Shown: positions 34,865 through 44,200 of the stretch, piece after piece | How positions within the stretch are numbered: the first letter of the stretch is position 1 | How the letters are laid out: each line of letters begins with the position of its first letter | Origin: Roseiflexus sp034432635 | GTDB lineage: Bacteria; Chloroflexota; Chloroflexia; Chloroflexales; Roseiflexaceae | Direction of reading: 5' to 3' | DNA: 64,000 nucleotides | Assembly: GCA_034432635.1 (NCBI GenBank) | Contig: DAOUBK010000012.1 | Coordinates: forward strand, 45,218-109,217 | Position numbers and translations under genes: made by a program | Notes under the pieces: generated by a model | What the model saw: the letters and a program-made list of their open reading frames with translations, nothing else | Databases searched by the model: none | What the model was told of the DNA's origin: nothing

Positions 34865-36757
34865 ATGACACACGACGGGAAAACACGACTGAACCGACGC
34901 ACGTTTCTGCGCGCTGCTGCCATCGGCATCGGGTCAGCAGTGCTTGCCGCCTGCGGCGGTGGTGGTGGAACAACCGCCCCAACCCAACCTCCGGCAACCC
35001 TTCCCCCGCCAACGACCGCCCCAACCCTTGCGCCAGTCCAGCCAACACCACCGCCAACCACCGCCCCCGCACCAACTGCTGCACCGACAAGCGCTGTCAA
35101 GAACTCGCTCGGTGTCATCCTGCCAGAGAACGCTGCTCCTCTCGAACATCAGACCTTCGTGGTCTACTTCGACATTACTGCCGACTTCACCAGCCCCAAC
35201 CAGATGGAAACGATCTACAAATCGGGAGGCTTCGGCAGCATTACCAACCTGACCGGTGATACCCTCGTGCGCCTGAACAAGGACTTCCAGGTGCAACCGG
35301 CTGCTGCGCTCTCGTGGTCATCCGATGAGACAGGCAAGGTCTGGACGTTCAACCTAGACCCCAATCTGGTCTGGAGTGATGGCACACCGGTGACGGCGGA
35401 AGACTTCGTGGCAACCTTCCGCTACGCTGCCGACCCGCAGCATGCCTGGGACTTCGCCTGGTACTACAGTGCGCCGGGAGCGATCAAGAACTGGGATAAG
35501 TGCGTCGCCGGCGAACTGCCGCTGGAAGAACTCGGTGTCACAGCGAAAGATGCACACACTCTGGTAATCGAAACCGAAACGCCGGCGCCCTTCCTGCCCG
35601 CCAAACTGGTCTACAGCGAAGTGCTCAGCGCCGCGAAACTGAAAGAGCACGGCTCTGGTCTCTACACCGCAGACCCGGAGAAGACCATTTCGTGCGGTCC
35701 CTACATTCTGAAAGAGTTCAAGCCACGTGAACGGGTGGTGTTCGAGATCAATCCGACCTACAAAGGCACCAACCGCCCACGGATCGAGCACGTCGTTCAG
35801 ATCGCGGCGCGCCCCGAAGCCATGTTTGCCGGCTACCAAGCAGGCGAAGTTGACCGTGTGACCGGCGAGCAACTGCAAACCGCGGACAACGAGATCATCG
35901 CCCGAGACCCCGAACTCTCGAAGCAGGTGCGTTTGACCGCTGGCGACTTCCGCACCGATTACCTCTTCTTCGACTGCCAGAATCCGCCGTTCAACGATAT
36001 GCGTGTGCGCCAGGCGTTCAGCCATATCGTCGACCGCGATACGCTGATCAAGACGATCATCACGCCGACACAGGGCATTCCGGCATACTCCTTCCTGATG
36101 CCCGGCTTCCCGGCGTCGAACTCAGAGGGACTGAAGGATATTCAGCGCTATGATCCCGAACGCGGGCGCGCACTGCTCAAGGAAGCCGGCTACGAGGGCG
36201 GCAAAGGGTTCCCCAAACTGACCCTGTGGCTGCGCAATGAGCCGCAGATCCGTCAGGCGCTCGCCGCAGCCATCGCCGCAGCCATCACACAGGAGTACGG
36301 TATCGAAGTCGAAGTCTCGAACAAGGACTTCAAGACCTTCATGGATGCGCTCAACGCCAAGCCGACCCAGATCCAGTTCGGCATGGTGTCGTATGGTATC
36401 GACTTCCTCGATCCATCGAACATGCTCGGCGTCTGGCTCAGCACGGGACGCCACAACTGGTTCAACAAGAAATTTGACGAGATGGTGTTGGCGGCGTCGG
36501 AGAGCACCGATCCAAATCGCATCCAGGTGTTCCAGGAAGCCGAGCGATTGCTGTGCGAAGAAGCGCCAGCGGTCTTCATCTACCACCGTACCGTCGCCGA
36601 TATCTATAAGCCCTATGTTGTCGGTGAGTGCTTCGAGCCGAATATTGCCGGTTTCTCCGGTTTGCAGTGGCCCGGCTTCACATCGATGAGCGACTCGCTG
36701 CAAACCCTGTATATGAGCAAGGAGGTCACGAACTATCGGAAAGCGCCGCCGAGATAA
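34865..36757 (+). CDS. ABC transporter substrate-binding lipoprotein, family 5 (peptide/nickel type)
   Basis: 630 residues. The N-terminus has a twin-arginine motif RRTFLRAAAIG and a lipobox LAAC, so it is probably exported folded by Tat and then lipidated, followed by a Thr/Pro linker (about 40-75). The solute-binding fold shows family-5 signatures such as WTFNLDPNLVWSDGTPVTAEDF and, at the C-terminus, EEAPAVFIYHR. It starts a three-gene run with two permeases, feeding substrate to them. Oligopeptides are the default guess; sugars or metals bound by other family-5 proteins cannot be excluded. Confidence 0.92.
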   Translation: MTHDGKTRLNRRTFLRAAAIGIGSAVLAACGGGGGTTAPTQPPATLPPPTTAPTLAPVQPTPPPTTAPAPTAAPTSAVKNSLGVILPENAAPLEHQTFVVYFDITADFTSPNQMETIYKSGGFGSITNLTGDTLVRLNKDFQVQPAAALSWSSDETGKVWTFNLDPNLVWSDGTPVTAEDFVATFRYAADPQHAWDFAWYYSAPGAIKNWDKCVAGELPLEELGVTAKDAHTLVIETETPAPFLPAKLVYSEVLSAAKLKEHGSGLYTADPEKTISCGPYILKEFKPRERVVFEINPTYKGTNRPRIEHVVQIAARPEAMFAGYQAGEVDRVTGEQLQTADNEIIARDPELSKQVRLTAGDFRTDYLFFDCQNPPFNDMRVRQAFSHIVDRDTLIKTIITPTQGIPAYSFLMPGFPASNSEGLKDIQRYDPERGRALLKEAGYEGGKGFPKLTLWLRNEPQIRQALAAAIAAAITQEYGIEVEVSNKDFKTFMDALNAKPTQIQFGMVSYGIDFLDPSNMLGVWLSTGRHNWFNKKFDEMVLAASESTDPNRIQVFQEAERLLCEEAPAVFIYHRTVADIYKPYVVGECFEPNIAGFSGLQWPGFTSMSDSLQTLYMSKEVTNYRKAPPR

Positions 36758-36835
36758 GCAGGTCAAACAAGGTGAGAGGTCGGGGTGTATCATTATGCAA
36801 CGTTCCCCCGCCTCTCGCTGCTTACGGAGTTGCTC

Positions 36836-37759
36836 ATGGTTGCCTACATCTTCAAGCGCCTGGTAGGATTGGCATTCGTATTCTTTCTGGTGTCGGTGGT
36901 CGCGTTTTTGCTCATGCATTCCACTCCCGGCGGACCGTTCGATGAACCGAATATGCCGCTGCCGCCGGCAGCTAAAGCCAATATTCTTCGCAAGTATGGT
37001 CTTGATCAGCCTCTCCATATTCAATATATAAACTACATTACAAATGCGCTACGTGGCGATTTCGGTTATTCGTTTTCAAGCCCAAGTGAAACCGTTGCCC
37101 AAGTTATCGGGCGCACCTGGCCCATCAGTATTACACTGGGCGGCATTACGGTCGTTGTGGCGCTTGGGAGCGGCATTCTGATCGGTATTCTTGCCGCTGT
37201 CCGTCAGAACACGATTGTCGATTACGTCGCTACGTTCCTCGCAACGCTTGGGCTCACCGTGCCCAATTTTGTAATTGCGCTCTGGCTGATCCTGGTGTTT
37301 GCGGTCGAACTTCAGTGGCTGCCGATCGGTGGATGGGGCGAAGACTGGCGTCAGATCATCATGCCAATGGTTGCGCTGGGGTTGGGACCTATGGGAATCG
37401 CCACGCGCTATACCCGCGCCAGTCTGGTTGACGTCTTCACCGCTGATTATATCCGCACTGCACGCGCCAAAGGGCTGGCTGAGCGGATGGTCGTGCTGCG
37501 CCACGCGGTCAAGAATGCGCTCATTCCAATCATCACCGTACTGGGTCCACGTATTCCCGATCTGATCACTGGCACGATCTTTGTCGAGACGATGTTTCGC
37601 GTGCCCGGTCTGGGCAAATTCTTCGTCGAAAGCGTGCTCGACCGGGATTACCCGATGATCATGGCATTGACACTGCTGATTGCAGCACTGTGGGGAATTG
37701 TCTATCTGCTGACCGACCTGCTGTACACCCTGATCGATCCGCGCGTGAAACTAACGTAG
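36836..37759 (+). CDS. ABC transporter permease, DppB/OppB family
   Basis: 307-residue permease. Start MVAYIFKRLVGLAFVFFLVS gives the N-terminal helix typical of DppB; an earlier in-frame start at 36785 adds non-hydrophobic residues and is rejected. The periplasmic-loop motif FDEPNMPLPP...LGLDQPLHIQYINYI-like region and the ATPase-coupling EAA segment (YIRTARAKGLAERMVVLRHA, about residues 203-222) are visible, ending in LTDLLYTLIDPRVKL. It lies 78 bases after the binding-protein gene and 27 before dppC. No ATPase genes follow, so the energising subunits must be encoded elsewhere. Confidence 0.93.
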   Translation: MVAYIFKRLVGLAFVFFLVSVVAFLLMHSTPGGPFDEPNMPLPPAAKANILRKYGLDQPLHIQYINYITNALRGDFGYSFSSPSETVAQVIGRTWPISITLGGITVVVALGSGILIGILAAVRQNTIVDYVATFLATLGLTVPNFVIALWLILVFAVELQWLPIGGWGEDWRQIIMPMVALGLGPMGIATRYTRASLVDVFTADYIRTARAKGLAERMVVLRHAVKNALIPIITVLGPRIPDLITGTIFVETMFRVPGLGKFFVESVLDRDYPMIMALTLLIAALWGIVYLLTDLLYTLIDPRVKLT

Positions 37760-37786
37760 CGCCATGAACTGCTGTCCGAAAGTGCT

Positions 37787-38689
37787 ATGAGTGCAGTTGC
37801 AACAAAGGATGCTGTTACCACGGTTGATCCGATCATCTCCCGCCCTCCGAGCAACCTCTGGCGCGATGCGGCCATCCGCTTCTCAAAGAACAAACTGGCC
37901 ATGGGGGCGTTGATCGTCGTAGGATTCCTGGTATTTCTGGCTGTGTTCGCCGATGTTCTGGCGCCGCAACCCAATTTTGCCCGTCCTATCGATGCGCGCA
38001 AGTTTCCTGGAGAAGCAGGATACATCCTAGGGACTGACGATGTCGGGCGCGATATGTTGAAACGGCTGGTCCACGGCGTCCGCACATCGCTGATCGTTGG
38101 CATATCGGTGCAGGCGATTGCGCTGGTCATCGGGGCAACGCTCGGATTGAGCGCAGGATTCCTGGGGGGATGGGTCGATTTCTTCGTCATGCGGATCGTT
38201 GAACTGTTCACTGCTATTCCACAACTGCTGTTCGCCCTTTTCCTGATCTCGATCTTCGGCAGTGGTATGTTCAATGTCATCCTGGCAATTGCCCTGATCG
38301 GCTGGGTGGATATCTGTCGCCTGACACGCGCCCAGCTCTTTTCACTGCGCGAAAAAGAGTTTATCGAAGCCGCACGCGCCATCGGTGTTCCGGCCTGGCA
38401 GGTAGCCTGGCGGCATCTGTTCCCCAATGCGCTTACTCCGCTGATCATTGCTGTAACTCTGGGCATCCCGACCGCCATTTTTACCGAAGCAGGACTCAGT
38501 TTCCTCGGTCTTGGCATTGATGAGCCGACTGCGAGCCTCGGTAAAATGGTCGGCGTTTCCTCAGCGTACATCCGCGTCTATTGGCATATGGGGTTGCTGC
38601 CCACCCTCATGATCGCCCTGATTATGCTCAGTTTTTCGTTCGTCGGCGATGGATTGCGTGATGCACTCGATCCGCGCCTGCGGAAGTAG
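37787..38689 (+). CDS. ABC transporter permease, DppC/OppC family
   Basis: 300-residue partner permease. The cytoplasmic N-terminus leads to the DppC hallmark FSKNKLAMGALIVVGFLVF, then GTDDVGRDMLKRLVHGVRTS, and the coupling EAA segment EKEFIEAARAIGVPAWQVAWRH (split here: EKEFIEAARAIG). The tail LSFSFVGDGLRDALDPRLRK is standard. It is the last gene of the transporter run; a 700-base non-coding stretch follows. DppD/DppF ATPases are missing locally. Confidence 0.93.
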   Translation: MSAVATKDAVTTVDPIISRPPSNLWRDAAIRFSKNKLAMGALIVVGFLVFLAVFADVLAPQPNFARPIDARKFPGEAGYILGTDDVGRDMLKRLVHGVRTSLIVGISVQAIALVIGATLGLSAGFLGGWVDFFVMRIVELFTAIPQLLFALFLISIFGSGMFNVILAIALIGWVDICRLTRAQLFSLREKEFIEAARAIGVPAWQVAWRHLFPNALTPLIIAVTLGIPTAIFTEAGLSFLGLGIDEPTASLGKMVGVSSAYIRVYWHMGLLPTLMIALIMLSFSFVGDGLRDALDPRLRK

Positions 38690-39385
38690 CGCTGGGCATT
38701 GAGGGCGACAGGGGTTGTTGAACACCTGCCTGGCGCACCACCTATGGGACGCGCTCAGGGGCGGACAGAAAATATGAGCTAACGCAATTTCTAGCGCATC
38801 AAGATGCCCCAACTTAAGCTTCTGCTCTCCCTTCTCCCGCTTGGGCGGGAGAGGGGACGGGGGTGAGGGTGTTCAGCGCATCTCCAAGCCCTATCTCCCG
38901 CAAGTCCTGTCCGCCCTTGAAATGGAACGCGCAGGCAGCACAGCGCCCTGTGATCTCAATCGCCACTGTGCCTACGGCAGGGTGCGGCAGGATCAGAGGC
39001 GTATCTGCACTTCAACCTTGCATCATGCCATGCCCGGCAGCGCCAGAGGCTGTTACGGACGTTGGAGCCTGACCGAACCATCCTGCCATCGCCTCCACCT
39101 GTGGATCGCGCACGCCGGAAGGTCGGGGCGCATCCGCCGGGGCGTCGCACGCGCCGCTCCCACTCGTTCCCCTGGCGTTCATCGGTGACAGTGATTCTCC
39201 GCAGCACAGCGCGCCACAGTGGATGGTGTGGACAGGCGCTCGTATACCTGGGTGCATGGTGCAACGCGACCGTAATCAACCCTGCTGCTGCGCCCGTTGC
39301 GGCGAGCCAGATGCTGCGCTTCATTCGACAGCAGCCTCGCAGGATGGCGCAGCGACACTCAAGACAGAGGCACCAGGATACGCCG
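38690..39385. other. Long intergenic region with a palindromic repeat
   Basis: About 700 bases between the convergent dppC-like gene and the glycosidase gene. The clearest structure is a GC-rich hairpin at 38829-38856. On the minus strand a 122-codon frame begins MKRSIWLAATGAAAGLITVA at 39324 with one hydrophobic helix, but its remainder is arginine- and cysteine-rich without familiar features, so I do not call it. Composition resembles decayed coding sequence. Confidence 0.5.
38829..38856. repeat. GC-rich hairpin, possible dispersed palindromic repeat
   Basis: TCTCCCGC-TTGG-GCGGGAGA (38833-38852) extends to a 12-base stem with one G-T pair, within a CTCCC/GGGAG-rich stretch that recalls dispersed repeats of Chloroflexota genomes. 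Only one copy is in this window, so repeat status is inference. It may also terminate the upstream transporter transcript. Confidence 0.5.
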
Positions 39386-41194
39386 TCATCGCCGGTGAAC
39401 CACATACACTGGCGCCGGACCAAGATCGATGACCAGCCGCCCATCGCTGGCGACAATCGTCGCTGTTGCACCATCGCGCGTGATCAGCGCAGCAGTGGAT
39501 GCACCGGTGCTGATGCTGGCGCGTACCGGTGCAGGCGCCCACAAGACATCGATGGCGATATCGCTGCGCCGGAACTGTGCATCATAGGCTTCCAGTCCAC
39601 TGATGGCAAACACGTCGTCGAGGTAGATGGTTCCGCCGCCAGCGAACGCATCGGGAGCATCGTCGAGCACGATTGCGTCGAGCCGCACCGGGAAGTCGAT
39701 CCGTCCGTTACCGTTGCCACCGATCCGATCCCAGGACGGCACGGTTCCGCCAATTGGCGCTTCCAGAATGCGCCATCCGGTTGGTCCGACTGCGCCCAGA
39801 GCGAACTGCAACACTTCTCCCTCAGCATCGCGGAGCCAGACTTTCAACGAGTTCCCGGAGCCATCGCCGTAGACCCACACTCCCAACGCATATGTACCTT
39901 CAGGGATGGGGACGGGTCGTTCACGCCGAAAAACGACATACTCATTTGCGCGTGATGGAAAGAAGTAGCGAAGTTGTGCTGCGCCACGACCGCTACGCAC
40001 CTCTTCGCCGGTCGGCTTAAAGTCGCCGTAGGTCTGATCGCCGCGTCGCCAGGAACCAAAATTCTCGAAATCGAGCACCGATGATCGGTTGAAGAGGTCG
40101 CGTACCACCACCAGTTCGGCGCCGGCGAGATATTCCGTCATGACCCGGTATGCTGTAAACGACGGCTTCAGGCGGCTGTAGTCGAAGTAGCCGGTTCCAA
40201 AATCGACTAGCCCGTAGGGATTGCCGGGATCATCTTTGAGGGTGTACCAGAAGATCTTTTCAACTCCGGCGCGCCAGAGGAGCAGTGTCGCCCGCACCAG
40301 AAAGTTCGCCTGATCCTGCTCGTTGACCACACCGACAGGATCGCGGTCGCTGCGTCCGCTTGCCCATCCAATCTCGGTGACCCAGATCGGACGCGCGCCG
40401 TACCGTTCGGCGACAGCGCGCGCTGCTTCAACCCCGGCGATCAGGTTCCCGATCTCAGGCGCGCTTGGGCTAACGTAGGGATGGATGGCAAGGATGTCAA
40501 AACTCGACCAGGCGCCGGCTTCCGCTACCTGACGCAAAAATGATGGCTCGAACGAGTACACCCCGCCGATCAGGATGGTCGCCTGTGGGTTGACCGATCG
40601 GATTGCAGCCGCCGACAGACGCAGGAGCGTTGCGTATGCTGCGGGATCGGGGGCAGGCTTCCAGAAGAGTGGATTATCCGGCTCGTTCCAGATCTCCCAG
40701 TGCGAGATATAGTTACGGTACCGTTGGGCAACGGCGGCAGCAAAGGCGGCGAACCGTTGCGGATCGGGGGCATAGAACGAAACCCCATGCGATACATCAC
40801 CGGGGAACGGCGTCGCCCAACCCGGCGGATGCCCGATGACACCGAGAATGTTCACACCACGCCGACTGAGTGCGCGCACCGCCTCATCGGTGTATGTCCA
40901 GTCGTAGGGCGCATCGGGGGCTGGCTGAATGCGAAACCAGTGAAAATCTTCGCGTGCCCAACCGACACCCAGACGCGCCACGACGTCTGCCGGGATGGAC
41001 ATTGAGGCGGGATCCCAGTAGCGGGTTGCCAGATGAGAGTTGATCCCGAAGGGGGAGTCGTTCGACACCAGGCGTGGCGCTTCCGCGACAGCGAGCGAGG
41101 ACTCGGGCAGCGGCGCGACTTCAGGCACAAGCAGTGCCACGATGACCAGAACCGGCAGAATGTGACCAATGCGAAACGGTGATGTTGAGCGCAT
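39386..41194 (-). CDS. Exported clan GH-A glycoside hydrolase with C-terminal carbohydrate-binding-like domain
   Basis: 602 residues with an N-terminal signal peptide (hydrophobic at about 12-25). The (beta/alpha)8 catalytic domain spans about 45-380: acid/base Glu171 in WEIWNEPDN and nucleophile Glu274 in IWVTEIGWASG, the clan GH-A arrangement closest to GH39/GH5. The C-terminal region (about 400-570) is a beta-sandwich with IYLDDVFAISG, suggesting carbohydrate binding. It follows the macroglobulin gene by 45 bases in the same direction, but has its own extended -10, perhaps giving a leaderless transcript. The glycan is unknown. Confidence 0.87.
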   Translation of the reverse strand: MRSTSPFRIGHILPVLVIVALLVPEVAPLPESSLAVAEAPRLVSNDSPFGINSHLATRYWDPASMSIPADVVARLGVGWAREDFHWFRIQPAPDAPYDWTYTDEAVRALSRRGVNILGVIGHPPGWATPFPGDVSHGVSFYAPDPQRFAAFAAAVAQRYRNYISHWEIWNEPDNPLFWKPAPDPAAYATLLRLSAAAIRSVNPQATILIGGVYSFEPSFLRQVAEAGAWSSFDILAIHPYVSPSAPEIGNLIAGVEAARAVAERYGARPIWVTEIGWASGRSDRDPVGVVNEQDQANFLVRATLLLWRAGVEKIFWYTLKDDPGNPYGLVDFGTGYFDYSRLKPSFTAYRVMTEYLAGAELVVVRDLFNRSSVLDFENFGSWRRGDQTYGDFKPTGEEVRSGRGAAQLRYFFPSRANEYVVFRRERPVPIPEGTYALGVWVYGDGSGNSLKVWLRDAEGEVLQFALGAVGPTGWRILEAPIGGTVPSWDRIGGNGNGRIDFPVRLDAIVLDDAPDAFAGGGTIYLDDVFAISGLEAYDAQFRRSDIAIDVLWAPAPVRASISTGASTAALITRDGATATIVASDGRLVIDLGPAPVYVVHRR

Positions 41195-41203
41195 AACGCG
41201 CCA

Positions 41204-41212
41204 ATTATATCA
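41204..41212 (-). promoter_or_regulatory. Extended -10 for the glycosidase gene, possible leaderless start
   Basis: Minus-strand TGA-TATAAT ends 9 bases before the ATG at 41194, so transcription would start within about three bases of the start codon. No ribosome-binding site is evident. Confidence 0.42.
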
Positions 41213-41239
41213 TCGACGGGAGTGGAGGAGAAACGCTTG

Positions 41240-44200
41240 CTATTGCGCTACGATTCGCACAACCGTCGTCGGAGCAGTTCCGGTCAGTGCACGGGCGCCG
41301 GGCAGGATCAGTTCCGGCGGCGGAACGGCGTATTCTCCCGGCGTTACAGCACGCACCAGATAGGTGTATTGATAGATGCCGGGCACAGACGCCTCGACAG
41401 CCAGTTCGATCCGGTCTGCAAACAGATCGATCTGGTGAAACACCGGACTTGCGCCGGCATTGACCGGTACGAATCCGGCAGGGAACGCATCACGTAATGT
41501 CACAAAATGTCGTTCAGTGTGGGTGACCCATGTCAGTCGCACCCTGATCAGTTGTCCAGCCCGGAGACGTGCCGGATCCAGCGGAGCGCCGGTTTGCGGG
41601 TCGAGAAACTCGCGGAGCAGGCCGACGCCTTCTACCGGGAGCGCCGTGGGACTCGCAGCGATCACCTGCCACGCAACCAGCGCCGGGTTGCCGTCGCTGG
41701 TGACAACGAGCGTGTTGAGCGGACGCACATCACTGAGAGGAATGGGAGCGAGGCGCAACACCCTATCAGGCGCAGCAGATGATGACACTCGCGACCCGTT
41801 GAGTGTTATCGCAACGGTCGCTGACGCACCGGCAGGCGCGATAGCGCGCAACGCCTGCATGACGCGGGATGTCGTATATCCATCGCCCCATCCCGTCGGC
41901 GACATACGGCTGATCAGCCAGCGCGCGGCATCAGCGGTCAGCGGGTGACGTGGTGATGCGTGGTGGACCGCAAGCGCCGCAATCGCAGTCGTTGCGGCAT
42001 CATTGTGTGGGAATGCGCTACCATCTGGCGCCGTCCACCACGCTTCTGCCTGTGTGCGTTGCGCCAGACCGATCAGGCGGGGCAGGGCAGGATCGATGCG
42101 CGCCTGATCTGGCGGCAGCATCAGCAGACGACACGCCAGCCCGGACACATTCAAGGCGTTTTCGTCCCATTCGCGCGGGACAGGAGCGTCGTGTCGCGTC
42201 AGCGCATAACTCAGGCAGATGCGTATTTCAACCGAAAGTCCGGGATCGTTCGCCAAACGGGAAGCCAGGTCGATTGCGCGTTCCAGGGTTTCGTCCGAGA
42301 CGGTGAAACCGGACTCCTTCGTGCTAGCGAGCGCCTCGAGCACAGCCGCGATCACGACCGGACTCGAAGATCCCCGGCGCATCCATGCCCATCCTCCATC
42401 GGCTGCCTGCAATTGCGTCAGATGATCGACCGCCATCTGTGTTTCCTGGCGAGCATCCGCCAGTGATGATGCCATCAGGATGATTGCCACATCGTCGAGC
42501 GCCTGGCGATCTGTCGATGCAGCAAGCATGCGCGCCCGTTCACGCGCCAGCGCGTCCAGGGAAGGTGCAACGGCGATATCCAGCCATCCCCACGCCGCCT
42601 GGGGTGCCGGTATCGCCACCTCGAACCGGTCGGTTGCGCGCGCGCCGCCTGTGCTGATGACCGTCGTCGCCGGCGGAAGAACAGGCACCTCAGTTCGCAC
42701 TGTCTCGCTGAACGTGTCTCCAGTCTCGACAATTGCCTCCATCTCCAGGACAGCGGCAGAAGGTGCCTGCACCGTGAACGTCGCCAGCGCCACACCTTCC
42801 GTGGGAACTGCGGTTGCCTGCACGACGGTGGTGTCGTCTGGCATCCGCATCGTGATCCGCGCCTGGCGTGGGGCATCATCTTGCGTGGTGAGACGGACAC
42901 CGACGACGAAACGATCACCGACGCGTGCAACCTGTGGCGCAACAATCTGTGCAACAATCGGTTGCCTTACCTGCACCGTAGTGCCGGTCGCGCCAAAGCC
43001 ACGTTCACCCGCTGCCCATACCTGCACCTCGCGTGTGCCTGCAGTTTGGGACAGCGATACGTCAAAGCGGAACACACCATTGCTATCCGTGCGCCCGGTG
43101 CGCCAGATGACAGGTTCCTGCCGATCATCATCTGCCGCAATCCGCACCAGCACATCGGCAGACACCGGCGCGCCGCCTGCCTCCACAACGGTGATTGTCA
43201 GCGCTGCGGTCGCTCCAGGAACATACGTTTGTGCATCGGTCGTCACTGTGGCAAAGAGCGATGGATCTATCGCAGTCACCGGCACGTCCACCTGCAAACG
43301 GTGCTGCGCCGGTGATTGCCCTACAGACGTCAGCGTAACCCGGACGACCGGTGCATCAGCAGAGGTCAACGTGAGCGTCAGTGGTTCGCCGGTACGCACA
43401 GTACGAAGTTCGGTCGCTACATCACTCGACACCCGTTGAACCGTCAGCAACGCCAGACCTTCCGGGATTGGCGCCAGCGGCAAAAGCAGCGCGGTATCAC
43501 CGGGTCGATACCGTGCCCGATCGGCAATCAACGCGGCGCTGGATTGCGGTTCGTTCCATGCAGCCAAACCAGGCTGGTACACACGCAGAAGAATCTCAGC
43601 CGATGAAAGTGATCCGCTGCTGCCAGCCAGCGATGCACGAACCCGGTATACCCCTGGCACAGGGAGCGACACGGAGAATGTCGCCCGTCCATTGTTATCG
43701 GTGGTAATCACGCGACTCAGGATCTGTTGATCGGATGGCGACACCCCCGTATCGCCGGTGACGTCGCCGGCGAGCCGCACCACCTCGACCTGTACCCGCT
43801 GTGCGGCAAGCGACTGATCGCCCGCCAGGGTTACCACCTCAACACCTGTCTGACCGCCTGCTTCCACGAGCAATGTCGCAGCCCGCAGACCAACCACCGG
43901 CACGAGTGTTGTGCGAATCGTTCGATCAAGCGTCGCAGTCAGTCCGCCGGCTTCGACAATCTGCGCCTGGAAGTGAAAATGATGCCAGTCCGAAGGGAGT
44001 GAGAATGTCAGCCTGCCCTGCTCATCGGTAACACCGACGCCAGACAGAGATGTGAGCGGCGTTTCCGGTCTGCCGAATACGAAGTCTTCCCTGACCGGCA
44101 GTGGTATCGGTTGTGGATCAATCGTCCAGGTGATCGTTGCGCCTGCCACTGGAAGACCTTCCGGCGTATGAACCGAGACGACGAACTGATCCTGCGTTAT

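Noticed and set aside
38956..39324. 122-codon minus-strand frame starting MKRSIWLAATGAAAG
   Set aside because: The helix is plausible, but the rest is arginine- and cysteine-rich without homology clues, and no ribosome-binding site was seen.
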